Of a stretch of DNA of 64,000 nucleotides, positions 45,761 through 57,702 are shown piece by piece. The stretch comes from Leptodontidium sp. MPI-SDFR-AT-0119 (Eukaryota > Ascomycota > Leotiomycetes > Helotiales > Leptodontidiaceae). The translations under genes and the position numbers were made by a program. Every line of letters begins with the position of its first letter. The first letter of the stretch is position 1. Under the pieces are notes generated by a model, which saw only the letters and a list, made by a program, of their open reading frames with translations, was not told the origin of the DNA and ran no database searches. The stretch is from positions 3,906,001-3,970,000 of the forward strand of contig JAHLEZ010000001.1 of the NCBI GenBank assembly GCA_020726505.1. The letters are read 5' to 3'.

Positions 45761-48700
45761 AAGTTGGTTGGTACAATAGTGGTTCTGAATCGTGATTGAG
45801 ATAACCTTCTGGCGCACAACAGAATCAGGCCAGTTATGAAGGTAATCATCAATTATGGGTTAGGTTTGAGGCAGGATAGGATCCGAGAGGGATGGATACC
45901 CTGCCATGCCCTGCTCTGTTGTGCTGTTTCGCCATGTCTCTTTTCCCTCATGCTCCTGTCCTCTATCTAATTCTACTAGAACTCGTAGTTCCCTGCTCAT
46001 CTCCTTCTCTTCATGTCATGTTCTCTGCTTTGCTTCCTACTTTACCCTCTCCTCTCTCGTACCCTTCCATCCATGCCATTTACATTAAGCTGCCTTGCGG
46101 TGCACTCCCGCCCACTGGCTGGCTGGCACGCACGCACCTGGTGACCATCTCTCTCAACCCTCTCATCTTCCCTTCCCTTTCTTTCCCCTCCCACCCATCA
46201 TCCATGATCCATCAATGAATCGCTTCCCATTGCATCGCACCCAACCCATCAATCTGGTTTCGTATATCACGCCGTCTCTGTCTGTACCACACTACCACTT
46301 CCAAAACAGAAATGATGTGATGTGGCGCTGCTGTCTGCCCAGTGCCCAGCTTTCCACGACCCGGCACGACGCGGGGAGGGGCATCGAAGACTGTCCCCGT
46401 GCTGCGCTTTGACAAGACAAATCTCTGGCGCTTCCGCCTTCCAAACTTCCAACACCACCAAAACTCCCAACCATCCCCCCTTGGCAGGTCTTGGTGATCC
46501 GCCTTGGAAAGCTTGTCGACAGCAGCACGCCCCCGTCGACAGAGTCAAGACATCTGCAAGACCTGCAAGCAATGGGGAAAGTCTTGGACCGCGAGGGAGA
46601 TCCTCTAGGCACTCATATCACGATGTTCATAAGTCTGGAGCTGTTGCATCAACATCTTCTTCTCTTCCTCCTCAACACACCGCCCTGCCTGGCTGCTTCT
46701 CCCTACTGAAAGTGGCGGGAAAAACTCTCTCGGCGATGTGTTCTCCCAGCCCGGTCATGCTTTGACTGTTTGGGGATAGTCTCGTCAAACGCGAGATAAA
46801 CCTCGGTTCCTATGGGAAACCAAATTTCCTGCATCCATGCGAGTGGCAGCATGTTCCAGTACCATACTAACCCGTCGAATCGTGTATCTCTCTTTGTTGT
46901 TATTATTCCGATGAAAATTATGCTGATGAAGCCATCGCGAGTCGTCGGTTCTATTCTGTCCTGTTTTGAGGCAATTCTTCTCGTCTAGTTGTATCAGGTG
47001 CGGTGTCAGCCCCTATCGGAGGTACCGGGGTATTTGTGTCTCTGCGAAAACTCTGTGTGATCACTGCAATGGATGGATGGCATGGCCTCTCATCTTACTC
47101 GTGTGAGTGCTGTCTTCCTTTTTTTTAAAAAATTGGTAGCATACCGGATCTACCGGCGAAATTTCCTTCCCGTCGCAAAATTCCCACTTTATTCTCCGTC
47201 CTTACAAAAATTGAAAATGCAGTCGAGAAATCTCATTTACATCTCCAACCTGCCTTCTCACGACATCGACTCAACCTTCCTCTTCAGCATCTCTCCAGAA
47301 TCCTCGGCGATGCGAATTTTTTTCTTATCCTGGAGAAAAGAATCTGACAGCGTGGAGTGAGTTCTATCAGAAGACAGGAAGAGAGAGACAGAAAGCCTTG
47401 AAACATCGCATCGACGATTTTCGTTTCGTGGCGTGTTTGATGGATGCAGGCTGTTGGCGGCGCTCAGATGCTCAGATTGCTCAGATCTCTCGAATCGGAT
47501 TGATTACCAACAACGGCAAGGCATCCGAGGAATAGCCAGCCTTATGATGATGCTATTTTAAACATTCGTCCCTTGAATCTATTGGGCGGAAGATTTTTCC
47601 TGGAGGTGTTTCGTGAGTCGTGATTTTGGAAAGTTTGGGTGGGTATGGATGGTAGAAGGCTCGATTTATTGATACCACCAGGTACTGTATGCACCGTTGC
47701 ACCAATTGACCATAAAGGTGGACGGAATTGAAGACTGGACTAGTTCTCGATTTACGATTCAAGGGACCTTCCTACCTCCTCGGATTCCTTGTTGACGATT
47801 TTTTTGGTGGGAATCGCTATGACAAGACAAGGTCTCGCATTGCACTTCTCTGTACAGAGCTCGCCTTTGACAGAAAGCCATCTGGAGATGAGATACTATA
47901 GTATTGCAGACCGCAACACCACTTTCTTTCAACGATAGCCAACCAGTATTCCCTCCTTACTCACCAAAGCAATACTGCTAAGCCGCTCGAGCCTGAAGCA
48001 TTTAAAATGGCAAGTAGCGCACCTGACCGGTTCCATCCTCCACACTCTATTTGGAACCGCTTCCAAAGCTACACTTCACTTACATTTCTGGTACTGGTAC
48101 CGAGTAGGTATTTGCTGTTTCTTCTCTGACAGTGGCAGAAAGGTTTTCTATAGATAGGTTTGATATCAATGCCGCTCAGGTCTGCTACTGTATTTTGAAT
48201 TCTGATTTTTTTACATCACTTGATAATTTCTGCATTATCATTTATGTTATATTCCATTGAGGGAGGTCAGCTTCCTAGCTTTTCTCTGAGCTCTCGATAT
48301 GATTCCAATAGCACAGTTGAGATTGTTTATTTGCCTACTGTCAGTGTCAGTGTCAGTTTAGACTGTTGATGTGATGAGAGACCTGTCTATTGCCTTGCAG
48401 ATCTCAGATCTTCCTCTTTGCAAGGTAACGGTTGGGTAAACCGAGAATATAGAGTTGAATGCATGTGCTGTGATTTATATAGACAAGCTCTGGGCTCGTG
48501 TTAAATCGATGTCCTTACATAGTCGTAATCAGAAGTGAAGCCATGAGCGGTGGAGAAGATGTTATCCCTCCACACAGGTATCTGCTAGGGATAGTCGTTC
48601 TGAAATCATCAAAATCAATATTGACGCAAGGTCTTCTCTACTGTAAAATGGGGCAATAAACCAAGATAGCTGCAGAAATCATACCATACCAAGAAATAGA

Positions 48701-49677
48701 AATCGAGTCTGTCATTAACTACCTGATACGTTCGAATTTCCGACTCGGTTTTTTCCTGGAGCGAAGGGAATGTTTTGATGCTCAACCTCACCTCGCTTGC
48801 GAAATTTTCTGTCTGTCTGTCTTCTGGCACAACAGTCGGGATTTGTGTCCTTTGATTTGGTTTAAAGGTAATAGTAGCTGGGGGGGCTTGTAAAGAATGA
48901 CCCAATTTTCAGCATATCGATAATACATAGTGATGGAATCGTGTTGGATTCCCTCCCCTCCGCTGGCTCTGGTGCTATGGACTCAAGCTTTTTGAATTTC
49001 ACTCACCTCAACAAAGATGCTGGAAATCCCTATCTAGCAGTAGTGAAGAAATGGATGAATATTGAACATACTAAATCGGTAGCAGAACAATAGTGCGGTG
49101 GATAACAAAAAATAAATAGAATAATCTATCACGTGGGTCTCTTGCTTAAATGGTACTAGCCCGTCCAGTGGGGTCAACGTATCCGCGTACTGACAGCTTC
49201 TCGAGCATTCCACCATCAGATCTCTGCCCTGGGCATTGCACTCCTCGCGCCTATAACCTCCCCAACCAGCACCATTTTCCTTCAATCACATTTTGGGAGG
49301 TTGGCATTCTTTGGACGAGACCTTACAAGACGATATACGTGAACCCCCTCCAGGAAATACACCCTCCTCTAATTTTCAAAGCGCAACTCAGTCACCGCCG
49401 ACCCCACCAAAGGTATGTCAACATTCTCCATTCGCACCTCACCCCGCTATCTCGATTTTCATGATGATATACAAGCTGGCACCAGTCCTATTGAACGATT
49501 TTGTACTCAGTTCTTGAGGAAAATGCTATGGCTCCGGTCTCCTTCTGACAAAAAAGAATAACCATCAACAATCTTCACCGTTCTTGCAAATCCACAACCA
49601 GTTCATTGCGCTGACAAACTGCCACTTACAGCTAAACCCTAGCTGAACCCCCTCGATCTCTATACTACTCGCCCATC

Positions 49678-50864
49678 ATGCTTCACAATCCGAATAACTG
49701 GCATTGGGTCAATAAGGATGCGTCGGGCTGGACCAAGCAGTACCTGGAACAGAATATTAAGGGTATCAAGGCCGAGGAGAATGGAGTCACCGCTCAATTG
49801 GACAAGTTGATCAGTATGGATGGAGATGTCGACGTCAACCAGCGCAAGGGCAAAGTCATTACCATCTTCGACGTCAAGCTCGTCCTCGAATACTCAGGTA
49901 CGTTTGGAATATACCATACCTAGCACCTAGCCAGGTAGCCAGACCGGACGAGCAAATGCTGACCGACCACATCCAGGCAAGACCAAGGACGACGAGGATG
50001 TTAGCGGCACAATCACCGTCCCAGAAGTAGCGCACGACACCGAAGAAAACGAGTATGTTGTATGTCTCTTCGTCCCCAAGGGCGCCTTGTCTGGCCAAAC
50101 TAACACGCACACCCACAGTTCGAGCTAGACATCTACTCGGATGCCAACTCTAAAGCCCCCGTTAAGGACCTGGTCCGCTCCAAGATCCTCCCACAGCTGA
50201 GAAAGGAGTTTGCGAAGCTCGGCCCTGCCTTGATCGCTGAGCATGGAAAGGATATCCAGCACGCCCCTGGCTCGAATCCTTCCAGCGGCTTCTCAACTCC
50301 TAAGTTGCATGTCCCATCTTCGACACCAGTTGCTGTTGCAACCAAGACTACAAAGGCAAACACTTCTGTCAACACCACAACTGTCACCGACACCGAGGAG
50401 TTCCGCGCCCCAGCCTCAGAGCTCTACCAGACCTTCACCGACCCCCAACGCATCTCGGCCTTCACCCGCGCAGCACCCAAGCTCTTCGAGGGCGCAAAGG
50501 AGGGCGGCAAGTTCGAGTTGTTCGGAGGTAATGTCGCCGGTGAGTATCTCGAGCTGGTGGAGCCAACGAAGATCGTCCAGAGCTGGAGATTGGATCAATG
50601 GCCAAAGGAGCACTACTCCCGCCTGGAGATCAACTTCGACCAGAACGACGTGGACAATGTTACTGTCATGCGCGTCAGCTGGAGTGGTGTCCCAGTTGGC
50701 CAGGAGGAGGTTACCAAGCGTAACTGGAGAGAGTATTACGTCCGCAGCATTAAGCAGACATTCGGGTATGTTTCTCCCCCCTGTGAACTAAAATCGAGGA
50801 AGAGAAAAGGAGAGACAAGAAAGAACGAAACTGACGGGTGTTTAGCTTCGGCACGATCCTGTGA
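49678..50864 (+). CDS. AHA1: Activator of Hsp90 ATPase (AHA1)
   Basis: This co-chaperone binds the middle domain of Hsp90 and stimulates its ATPase. Four exons (49678-49897, 49977-50059, 50119-50765, 50846-50864) encode 322 residues. The last exon contributes only a split Gly codon, five residues (FGTIL) and the stop; it is supported because it completes the family's C-terminal GFG motif after YYVRSIKQT. The N-terminal domain opens NPNNWHWVNKDASGWTKQYL, a diagnostic start, and spans to about residue 140. A Ser/Thr-rich linker (about 155-185) leads to the AHSA1 (START-like) domain with FRAPASELYQTFTDPQRISA, GGNVAGEYLELVEP and SWRLDQWPKEHYSRL. The N-terminal NxNNWHWxxK motif, important for ATPase stimulation in yeast, is intact. 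It converges with the DNF3-type gene. Confidence 0.95.
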
Positions 50865-51414
50865 AATGCCGGATGTAGGGAGGAAGTGATATGATAAAAC
50901 GATGAGATTACGACTGGCTGGATGGGGGTCTGAATGAATGATTCTACGCGGGAACGAATCCAGGTGGCAAGCTTGCAAGTCTAGATTAGAGCAATCGAAT
51001 AGAAAAACATTGCACCACCACTACTACCATTTCGCTTTGCAGACTGAGCCCAATGTTGTGATCACAGACATTCTATTGGGAAGGAACCTGCTTACTCTCA
51101 CAATTTTGTAGGGATTGTGGGAACAGAGACATGCAACCCACAACGTGCGGCTATTGCCGTACTACTACGTATATACGTACAATATCACAACATCATATTT
51201 CCTAGAAAATCCCCTCCTTCCCATTGGGTGAACGCCATGCTCCATCCATACCCATCCAATCCAAAAAAAAAAAAAAAAAAAAATCCATCCTGCCCATTTC
51301 CCTATCCCCCAAAAATCTATTTGTCTATAAGCACACAAGTAGACTTGGTAGGTATCATGCAATCATTCCTCATTCCTCATCTTCGTCCCTACACATACAC
51401 AGCACACACAAACA
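50865..51414. other. Intergenic between convergent AHA1 and DNF3-type genes
   Basis: 550 bp holding both 3' UTRs, including a 21-base A run at 51263-51283 and CA-rich sequence. No gene. Confidence 0.6.
51263..51283. repeat. Poly(A) tract, 21 A
   Basis: An uninterrupted homopolymer of 21 A on the plus strand between convergent genes, prone to length error in sequencing or PCR. Confidence 0.9.
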
Positions 51415-54400
51415 TCACCTCCCCCCCTCCCCCCTCCTAATATTAAGCTCCACACCATCCAAGCTCCCTCGAGCGTCACCAGCAGATCCAAGCCCGATAT
51501 TGGGATCAAGCGAGACCTTTCTCCTGGTCAAAAACTGCTGCTGATGGGCACCGGCAATATTACCACTACTCCCATCATGCATATCGATCGGGCTCTTCAG
51601 GACATCGACATGATCATCATGCGTGACATGAGGAGCTTTTCCATGAGTATGCACATGCATAACTCTCGGCCTGTTGAGTAATTCCTGGATCTCGCCTTCT
51701 CGCCTCGTCGCTTCATCTGGGCCAGCCCCAGTTCCAGATCCAGATCCAGCAGCAGGATCATTATCATTACCAAGATCAGAACCAGCGGTAGGAGAAGCGC
51801 CCTCCTCCCTCCTCAAAACCTCCTCAAAGCGCCCCCTCACAACAGGATCCTTCTGCAGTTCCTGGAAGAGATCTACATCCGTAGGCCAGAAAGCCTTCCT
51901 CACGCTACTGACGCCCAATTCTAAGAGGATGAGCGCCGCGAGCGTGAGGATGAGGACGAGCCACCAGAGGAGGTTGCGGCCGTAGCCTTTGATGAAACCG
52001 TCTTTGATGGCGTAGAGAGGGTAGGTTTTCCCCGGCGTGAAGACGAGAGAGAGGAGGAGTGTCCAGAGGAACCAGCCGCCTACGGAGATGAGCCAGCCGA
52101 GGAAGGAGATTATGGTTTTGTTGTGTTTCTCGATTAGGCTGTTTGGTGAGAAGTGGATGTTAGCAAGGGTGCTTACTTTCTGCAAATCTGAAAGAAGAGG
52201 ATGATGGTAGGAGGAAAGTGCTGTGTAGGGGAGGAGACATACAGTAGTTTTGTGTTAATGAAAATCACTGCCGCCGAAAAAGCAAGTGTGCCCATAGCGA
52301 GCAAATCATCATCTCGCGTAAAGATTGCTTCGCCAAACAGCCCAAACATCAGGAAGTAAATGATGACGGATTCGGAAGTAGCCATGAACATCCAGGCAAT
52401 ATACACCTTGAAATTAAACGAAGCGTTGCGCTGGCCTGAGACATACAGTTCCGGGACAGCGAGGAGCGTAGAGGCGTTGAGGTCCTGCTCGAAGATACCA
52501 AGAAGGATAACAGCCAGAGAGGTGAAGAGCGTGTTGAAAACAGTCAGGGATGTAGATTCGAAAAGGGAGGTTCCCGTGTAGCCCGTCCATCGCTGGTAGA
52601 GGGCTTGGAGGAGGTAGAAGAGCAGCTCTTTCCAGAAGGTGGCGAGAATATATCGTGCCGTTCTTACGTAGTTCCAGCGCCCGTGGACGAAGAGCAGGCG
52701 TTGCAGGAAGCGGAATTGCGCGATCGAATAGTCGGCGATGCGAGCTGCTTGGAGGCCTTCTTTGCCGCTAATTCCGATCCCGACGTGGGCATCAGTTATC
52801 ATGGCTATATCGTTCGCACCGTCTCCGATGGCTAGTGTGAGGGATTTCTTGACTTTCGTTCTGACTCTCTTAACGAGTGATGCTTTCTGACTGGGACTTG
52901 CGCGGCAGCAGATGACTGAGTCGACGAGGATGACCAGGTCAAAGAAGAGCAGAGCTAGAGTCTCATTGTTGTCAATTTCGGAGAGCGTCTGTCCGTCGAC
53001 GACGATGACAGAATGAGGAATTGCTCCTTTGTTGATGTCCAGCAGGGTGGAAGCCATAAGAGTTTCCACCTCTCCAGTTGTGTGGTCCAGAACAACGATA
53101 GTCGAGTAGTTCTTGCAAATGCGAGCGCTATGGCCGATATTGATAGCAGTCTCTCGCTTATCACCAGTCAACATCCAGATCTTGATATTAGCTCGTCTCA
53201 ACTTGTCGATGGTCTCGGGAACTCCTTTCTGCAGCTTGTCTTCAATAGCAGTGGCGCCAGCGAGATCGAAACCTTGCTCGATCAGCTCTCCGGCATTCTC
53301 GATCAAGTTCTGGCGGTCGACCAGACTAGTTGTAGCATCGAGGTATACTTTCTTCCAGCCTGGACAAGTATCAGTACTCCAAACCCAAAACCATGGGAAG
53401 AGCTAGCAACTTACCATCGTATTCCTGCTCATCTAAAAAGCGGTATCCATACAAGAGGGTCCTCAATCCTTCGGAGGCGAAATCATCGATATGCTGAAAG
53501 CAGCGTTCGAACACCGCCGAGTCATCCAAGACTAGCCCCTCGTCTATCATATCATCCACATGTCTTTCCATTCCCGAGACGCCACTCATAGTCGAGAATC
53601 TACGGTCTCCTGATCCAAAAGAAGGTCTCGCCATTGAGACTCTCGGCGAGTAGGCCCCTGAATCATCAGAAACGGACTCGACATCACTCTCCTGTCTCCT
53701 CAACCACGTATCCAGCTCATCGCGAATAGGTTGTAACCTCGCACTTGCCATGCTAGGCCGGCCGCCAATACTCTTCCGATTCGAGCTCATACTGGGCCGG
53801 TTGAAGTTCATGCTGTTCCTAGGACTACTCTCACTCATCCTTCGCAACGCCTCTTCGGCTTCAATACTCTTCCTTTTGCTAGATCGCCTTGAGACCTCAT
53901 TCTTCTTCTGAAGAGCTATCGGAGCGAGCTTCAGACGTGGCATGATAGCTGAATCGGCTCCCTTGCAGAAGATGCAGATCCTGCCATTGGGAAAGCGGAC
54001 TACGATAGACATCCGCTTCCGCTTGCTTGAGAATTCAATGACATCTAGGATGTCGTAGGTCTCGGTGAGCTGTTCACCAGAGTCTGGTCCACCTGGTCCA
54101 GGGTACGACAGTGTGATAGACTTCGCGGGTCGATCGATGACGAGGTAACCAAGCTCCTGCGCAGCTTTGACTAGGGCTAGCTCATCTGGAGATGCGGCTT
54201 GGAATTCGATATCCCCATTCTCTTGAACCTCTGGAAGGCAGGTATGGCACAGAGCTAGTGAGAGGAGGAAGAACTTCGCCTTCTTCGTGAAAACACTATG
54301 CGGTTTGTGCTGCATGAATCTAAGCAAGTCCTCGGTTCGCATCTCCGGCTGGGCTTTCGAAGGTCTAGCAGTTGACTTCCACAAGTTTATGGATCCAGAG

Positions 54401-56876
54401 CGGCGTATCGACAGCGACGGTCGAACTGTGGAGCTCGACATGGCGGATTCCTTTCGCACGCTTTCTGGCCTAGCGGGTGTCTTCTTCTTGGAAGCATATC
54501 TCATGATTCCCTTGCCTTTCTTCTTTTCGCTCTTCTCGGCTTCGCGGTTCTTGTCGCCCTCGCGACTCTCTTCAAGTTTCGCTGCCTCTTCTTGTAAATC
54601 GAAATCGTGCAGCCAAGCATAGCCAGCTACACTGAGCTTGCGGAATTTCATGATATTGTCGGTCAAGGTTCCAGTCTTGTCTAGCGAGGAAAGGGCATGT
54701 TAGTCACACTATTTCAAGTGCCAAAGTACAGAGATAGTCTCGGGACATTGGAGGAGGGCATCTACCAGAGAATATGTAATTGACCTGTCCGAGATTTTCG
54801 AGAATAGTAGTGGTCTGCATCATGTCAGCATTTTCTTCGCTATAGGTTCATCAAACGGTAACACCCAATTGAATGTTCTAGGCGGTATATAGTACTAACA
54901 TTGCAAGTCATAGGCGTGTCCGAAACAGGATCATACATCTCAATATCACTCATAAGCACCAACTGCCCAACCTTAATAATCTCCAAACTAACATACAACG
55001 ACAGCGGGATCAGAGTATTATAAAGGATAATGAATCCAATAATGATCTGCGCAAAATTGACATGCAAGCCTTCGAGGTACCAGGCCTTGCTCTCAGTGCG
55101 ATTCGACCAGATCTGGTAGGCGATAGTGCAGAAGAGCGCGAGGATGACGACGAACACGACGAGCATGATGACGATCTTGTTGGTGATGAATTGGATGGCG
55201 GGCGCTTTTGTTCGTGGGTTCTTGTTGGCGTTCATACGGATCTTGCAGTCTTCACCCGTGTTGATTACCATTCCTATAGCTGTGGTAGTGTTTCGGAGTG
55301 TGCTGCCCCGGAAGATGACCTCGTTCGTTGTTAGCGGTAACGTCTCTCCGTCGACAGTGACTCGGCCGTCGAAATTGTATAGGTCGATGTTAGGGTCCTC
55401 GACTACAACGTGGGCTCTACAAGAAGCGATTGCTTCTTCGGAACTGCAGTTCTTGGCTAGGGGCGGTGGAGCTTGCTTGCTCTTGAGATTGGTCTCTCCA
55501 TCTAGAGCCATGGTCTCGATATAGGCGATACCATTTGGCCCATCTGCATGGAGCAGCACCACATCAGCAGGGATAGGATCGTCTCGACGGAGTTTGATGA
55601 TATCTCCAACTTTGATATCTCTCCACTTGAGCGTCATCCAATGTCTCGAATCCTGCAAATCCTCATCACGAGAGATCTCTTTGGATGATAACTTCAACTG
55701 GCCCTTCGAAGGAACAATAGATTTCAACTTATCCCCGAAGTCTTTCGATCCGACCTCATGAGCAGGACGGAAGGAGTGCAAGACGAGTGTCTCCCTGTTA
55801 TTCTCAACTTTATCGAGCTTGTAACGACGATAGTCGTCATAGCCTTCCTTGCCCATACTAATAGCCACAAAAACCAACAGCGGAGCAATAGTCGTGTACG
55901 TACCCGTCGTACTCAACCCAGGGATCATCTGCAATATCGAGACGAGGAGGAAATAAGCATTTGCCAATTTCGAGAACTGGAAGAAGAGTTGTCGAGGCAC
56001 GAAATTCCAGACCGTGTATCGACTGGAGCGGATCGAGTTTCCGATGTGGTCTTTCCCCGTCCTCTCATCAAGCGGTGGTCTCGTCCTCGAGGCGTCGAGA
56101 TCAATATGCCGCCCATCTTTCGAGGGAGGGATTGGCGTCTGCCGAAGCACAATCATGGTTATCTTATCCTTCCACGCCTTCGCTCTCTGCAGGGCCGAAT
56201 TCTCTCTAATTCGTTTCCTGGCCCAGACATCGTAGTTCGGCAGATTCAAGGTTCCAAATGTCCTCTCCTTTCCCTTTGAAGGCAGCGAGTCCGTATACCT
56301 CCCCGCAGTCCCAACACTCGAAGCGACAGTATCATTCTCCTCCGGGATGGGAGCCACAGCAGAAGAAGGCCTCTTGTTGCCTTTCCCTTCCTCCAACCGC
56401 CTCGCGCCCCCATCTTGTTCCTGGGAAGAGCTAGCTTCCACAAGTTCGATTGGGCTGTCTCCAGGTTTGTTGTTTATAGCGCGTGCAAAAAGCGATCGCC
56501 GCAGCGAGTATCCTCTATCTCTCGTCCTGGGCGAGGTGGGCGAGGCTGGATTCGCAGCTCTGATCGCAGGGTCGCCGCCCGCGGGTCTAGGAGCCTCGAC
56601 TGGCCTCTGAGGTTGCGCCTGGGTATCAATCGTAAGATTCGGCATCCCAGGTCGTTGGTCGGGAGCAGATGGAGTCGCCGCTGTCGTTCCTCTCTCTACG
56701 TCCTGCGAGAAGCGTACTCGGGGGGCATCTCTGTCTTGCGAAGCTCTCGAATCCATTGCCCGTGCTGAAGCATTCGTAGGATCCGTCGCAGACCTCCGAA
56801 TACCATGAGACGGTCTCGATTCCCCTCCTAGCTTGTCCGCCATAGCGATGATGTTGCCGTGTCTGGCTTCATCCAA
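51415..56876 (-). CDS. DNF3: P4-type phospholipid flippase, DNF3-like
   Basis: This P4-ATPase moves phospholipids to the cytosolic leaflet, in yeast at trans-Golgi and endosomal membranes. Five exons (54900-56876, 54766-54814, 53415-54680, 52243-53359, 51415-52138) join in frame to about 1,710 residues, close to yeast Dnf3. The N-terminal 200 residues are disordered and Arg/Ser/Pro-rich. Key motifs are ALDGETNLKSKQ (about 455, actuator), DKTGTLTDN with the phosphorylated Asp at 676, LTGDKRETAINIGHS, and GDGANDIAMI (about 1275). The N domain carries a long Ser/Arg insertion (about 890-1040), as in the DNF3 group. The second intron splits the GAC codon of the catalytic Asp. The last splice is placed at CCAAACAG so that NTKLL continues into IEKHNKTIISFLGWLI. 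The C-terminal tail is polar with a His-rich patch (HVHTHGKAPHVTHDDH). Confidence 0.93.
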
Positions 56877-57702
56877 GAAGAAACTAGAGATCTTGTCTTC
56901 GCGCCGCCAAGTTCAAGAGGTTGGTTGAGACGTGCCGAGGTTACAGGCGCATATATAAAGGGTCACAGCACAATCGAGCTGTGAAATTCGTAGAAGTGAC
57001 GAGAAATACAAAATTTCCTTGATAGTAAAAGTTCATGAAGTGAAGGTCATTATGGGGGAAAATGAATTGAGGCTGGCCATCTCGTATTGCGGAAGTACGT
57101 ATTGAGAACAACCGTCAGAAGGGGGCTGTGCAAAGGATCATTTTAAGACTTTTAGCTTCATGACTTACTTTGTTTACATGTCCAACTGTTGTTATCCAGT
57201 ATTTTGTTATAATACTCTAACAATTGTAAATTTGGCATCGCCTATCTGAAAATTAAGATAAGTCAGATAAGGTCTTTACATTAGTCTCTCATCAAAGCGA
57301 TCTTGAAATGTTTCACTTTTATCTGATCTTGGCAGCGGAATGCACAAACCAAGAATTTGGACTGACGTGTTATGGAACAAACAACAGCATCTTGTCTACA
57401 TTCTATGTCGTAAATTAATGTTAATACATATAAGACACAGCCAACCAAGTCGAACTGGCCATCTTAAGAAACACAACGAAGAAAATCCCTTCGATAGGCT
57501 TCTGACTTGGCCTGGACAAAATATGCACCTTGTAACTCCCGCTCAAAGACGCTACCCAAAAATAGAATACAGTGCGTGAATATGATGTACGCTTCCCAGT
57601 GTCGTCGAAAAAGAGTTTAACATCCCGTTCATGCCATTCGTTACCATTCCCAGTGGTCCAAACGGACAGCATAGGTTGTTCAACAGCACAATCCGGGAAA
57701 GC
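56877..57702. other. Intergenic, AT-rich
   Basis: Promoter and leader of the DNF3-type gene (first 150 bases contain TATATAAA-like sequence near 56951) and the 3' flank of the decayed unknown gene. No coding segment is recognised. Confidence 0.55.

Larger units (their letters stand above)
44942..49677. other. Long gene-free stretch between palH and AHA1
   Basis: About 4.7 kb between divergent genes. The first 1 kb upstream of palH is GC-rich with GGGCA and GGCCAC repeats; the rest is mixed. Open frames up to about 147 codons (46322-46765) are low-complexity with no motif and overlap frames on the other strand. I find no gene, tRNA or transposon. It presumably holds both promoters and possibly long leaders. 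Confidence 0.5.

Noticed and set aside
46322..46765. 147-codon plus-strand frame between palH and AHA1
   Set aside because: Overlaps equally long minus-strand frames, Pro/Ser/His-rich, no domain, no plausible splice partners.
51263..51283. Poly(A) run as a retrotransposon tail
   Set aside because: No target-site duplication or element sequence beside it; it lies in 3' UTR sequence between convergent genes.
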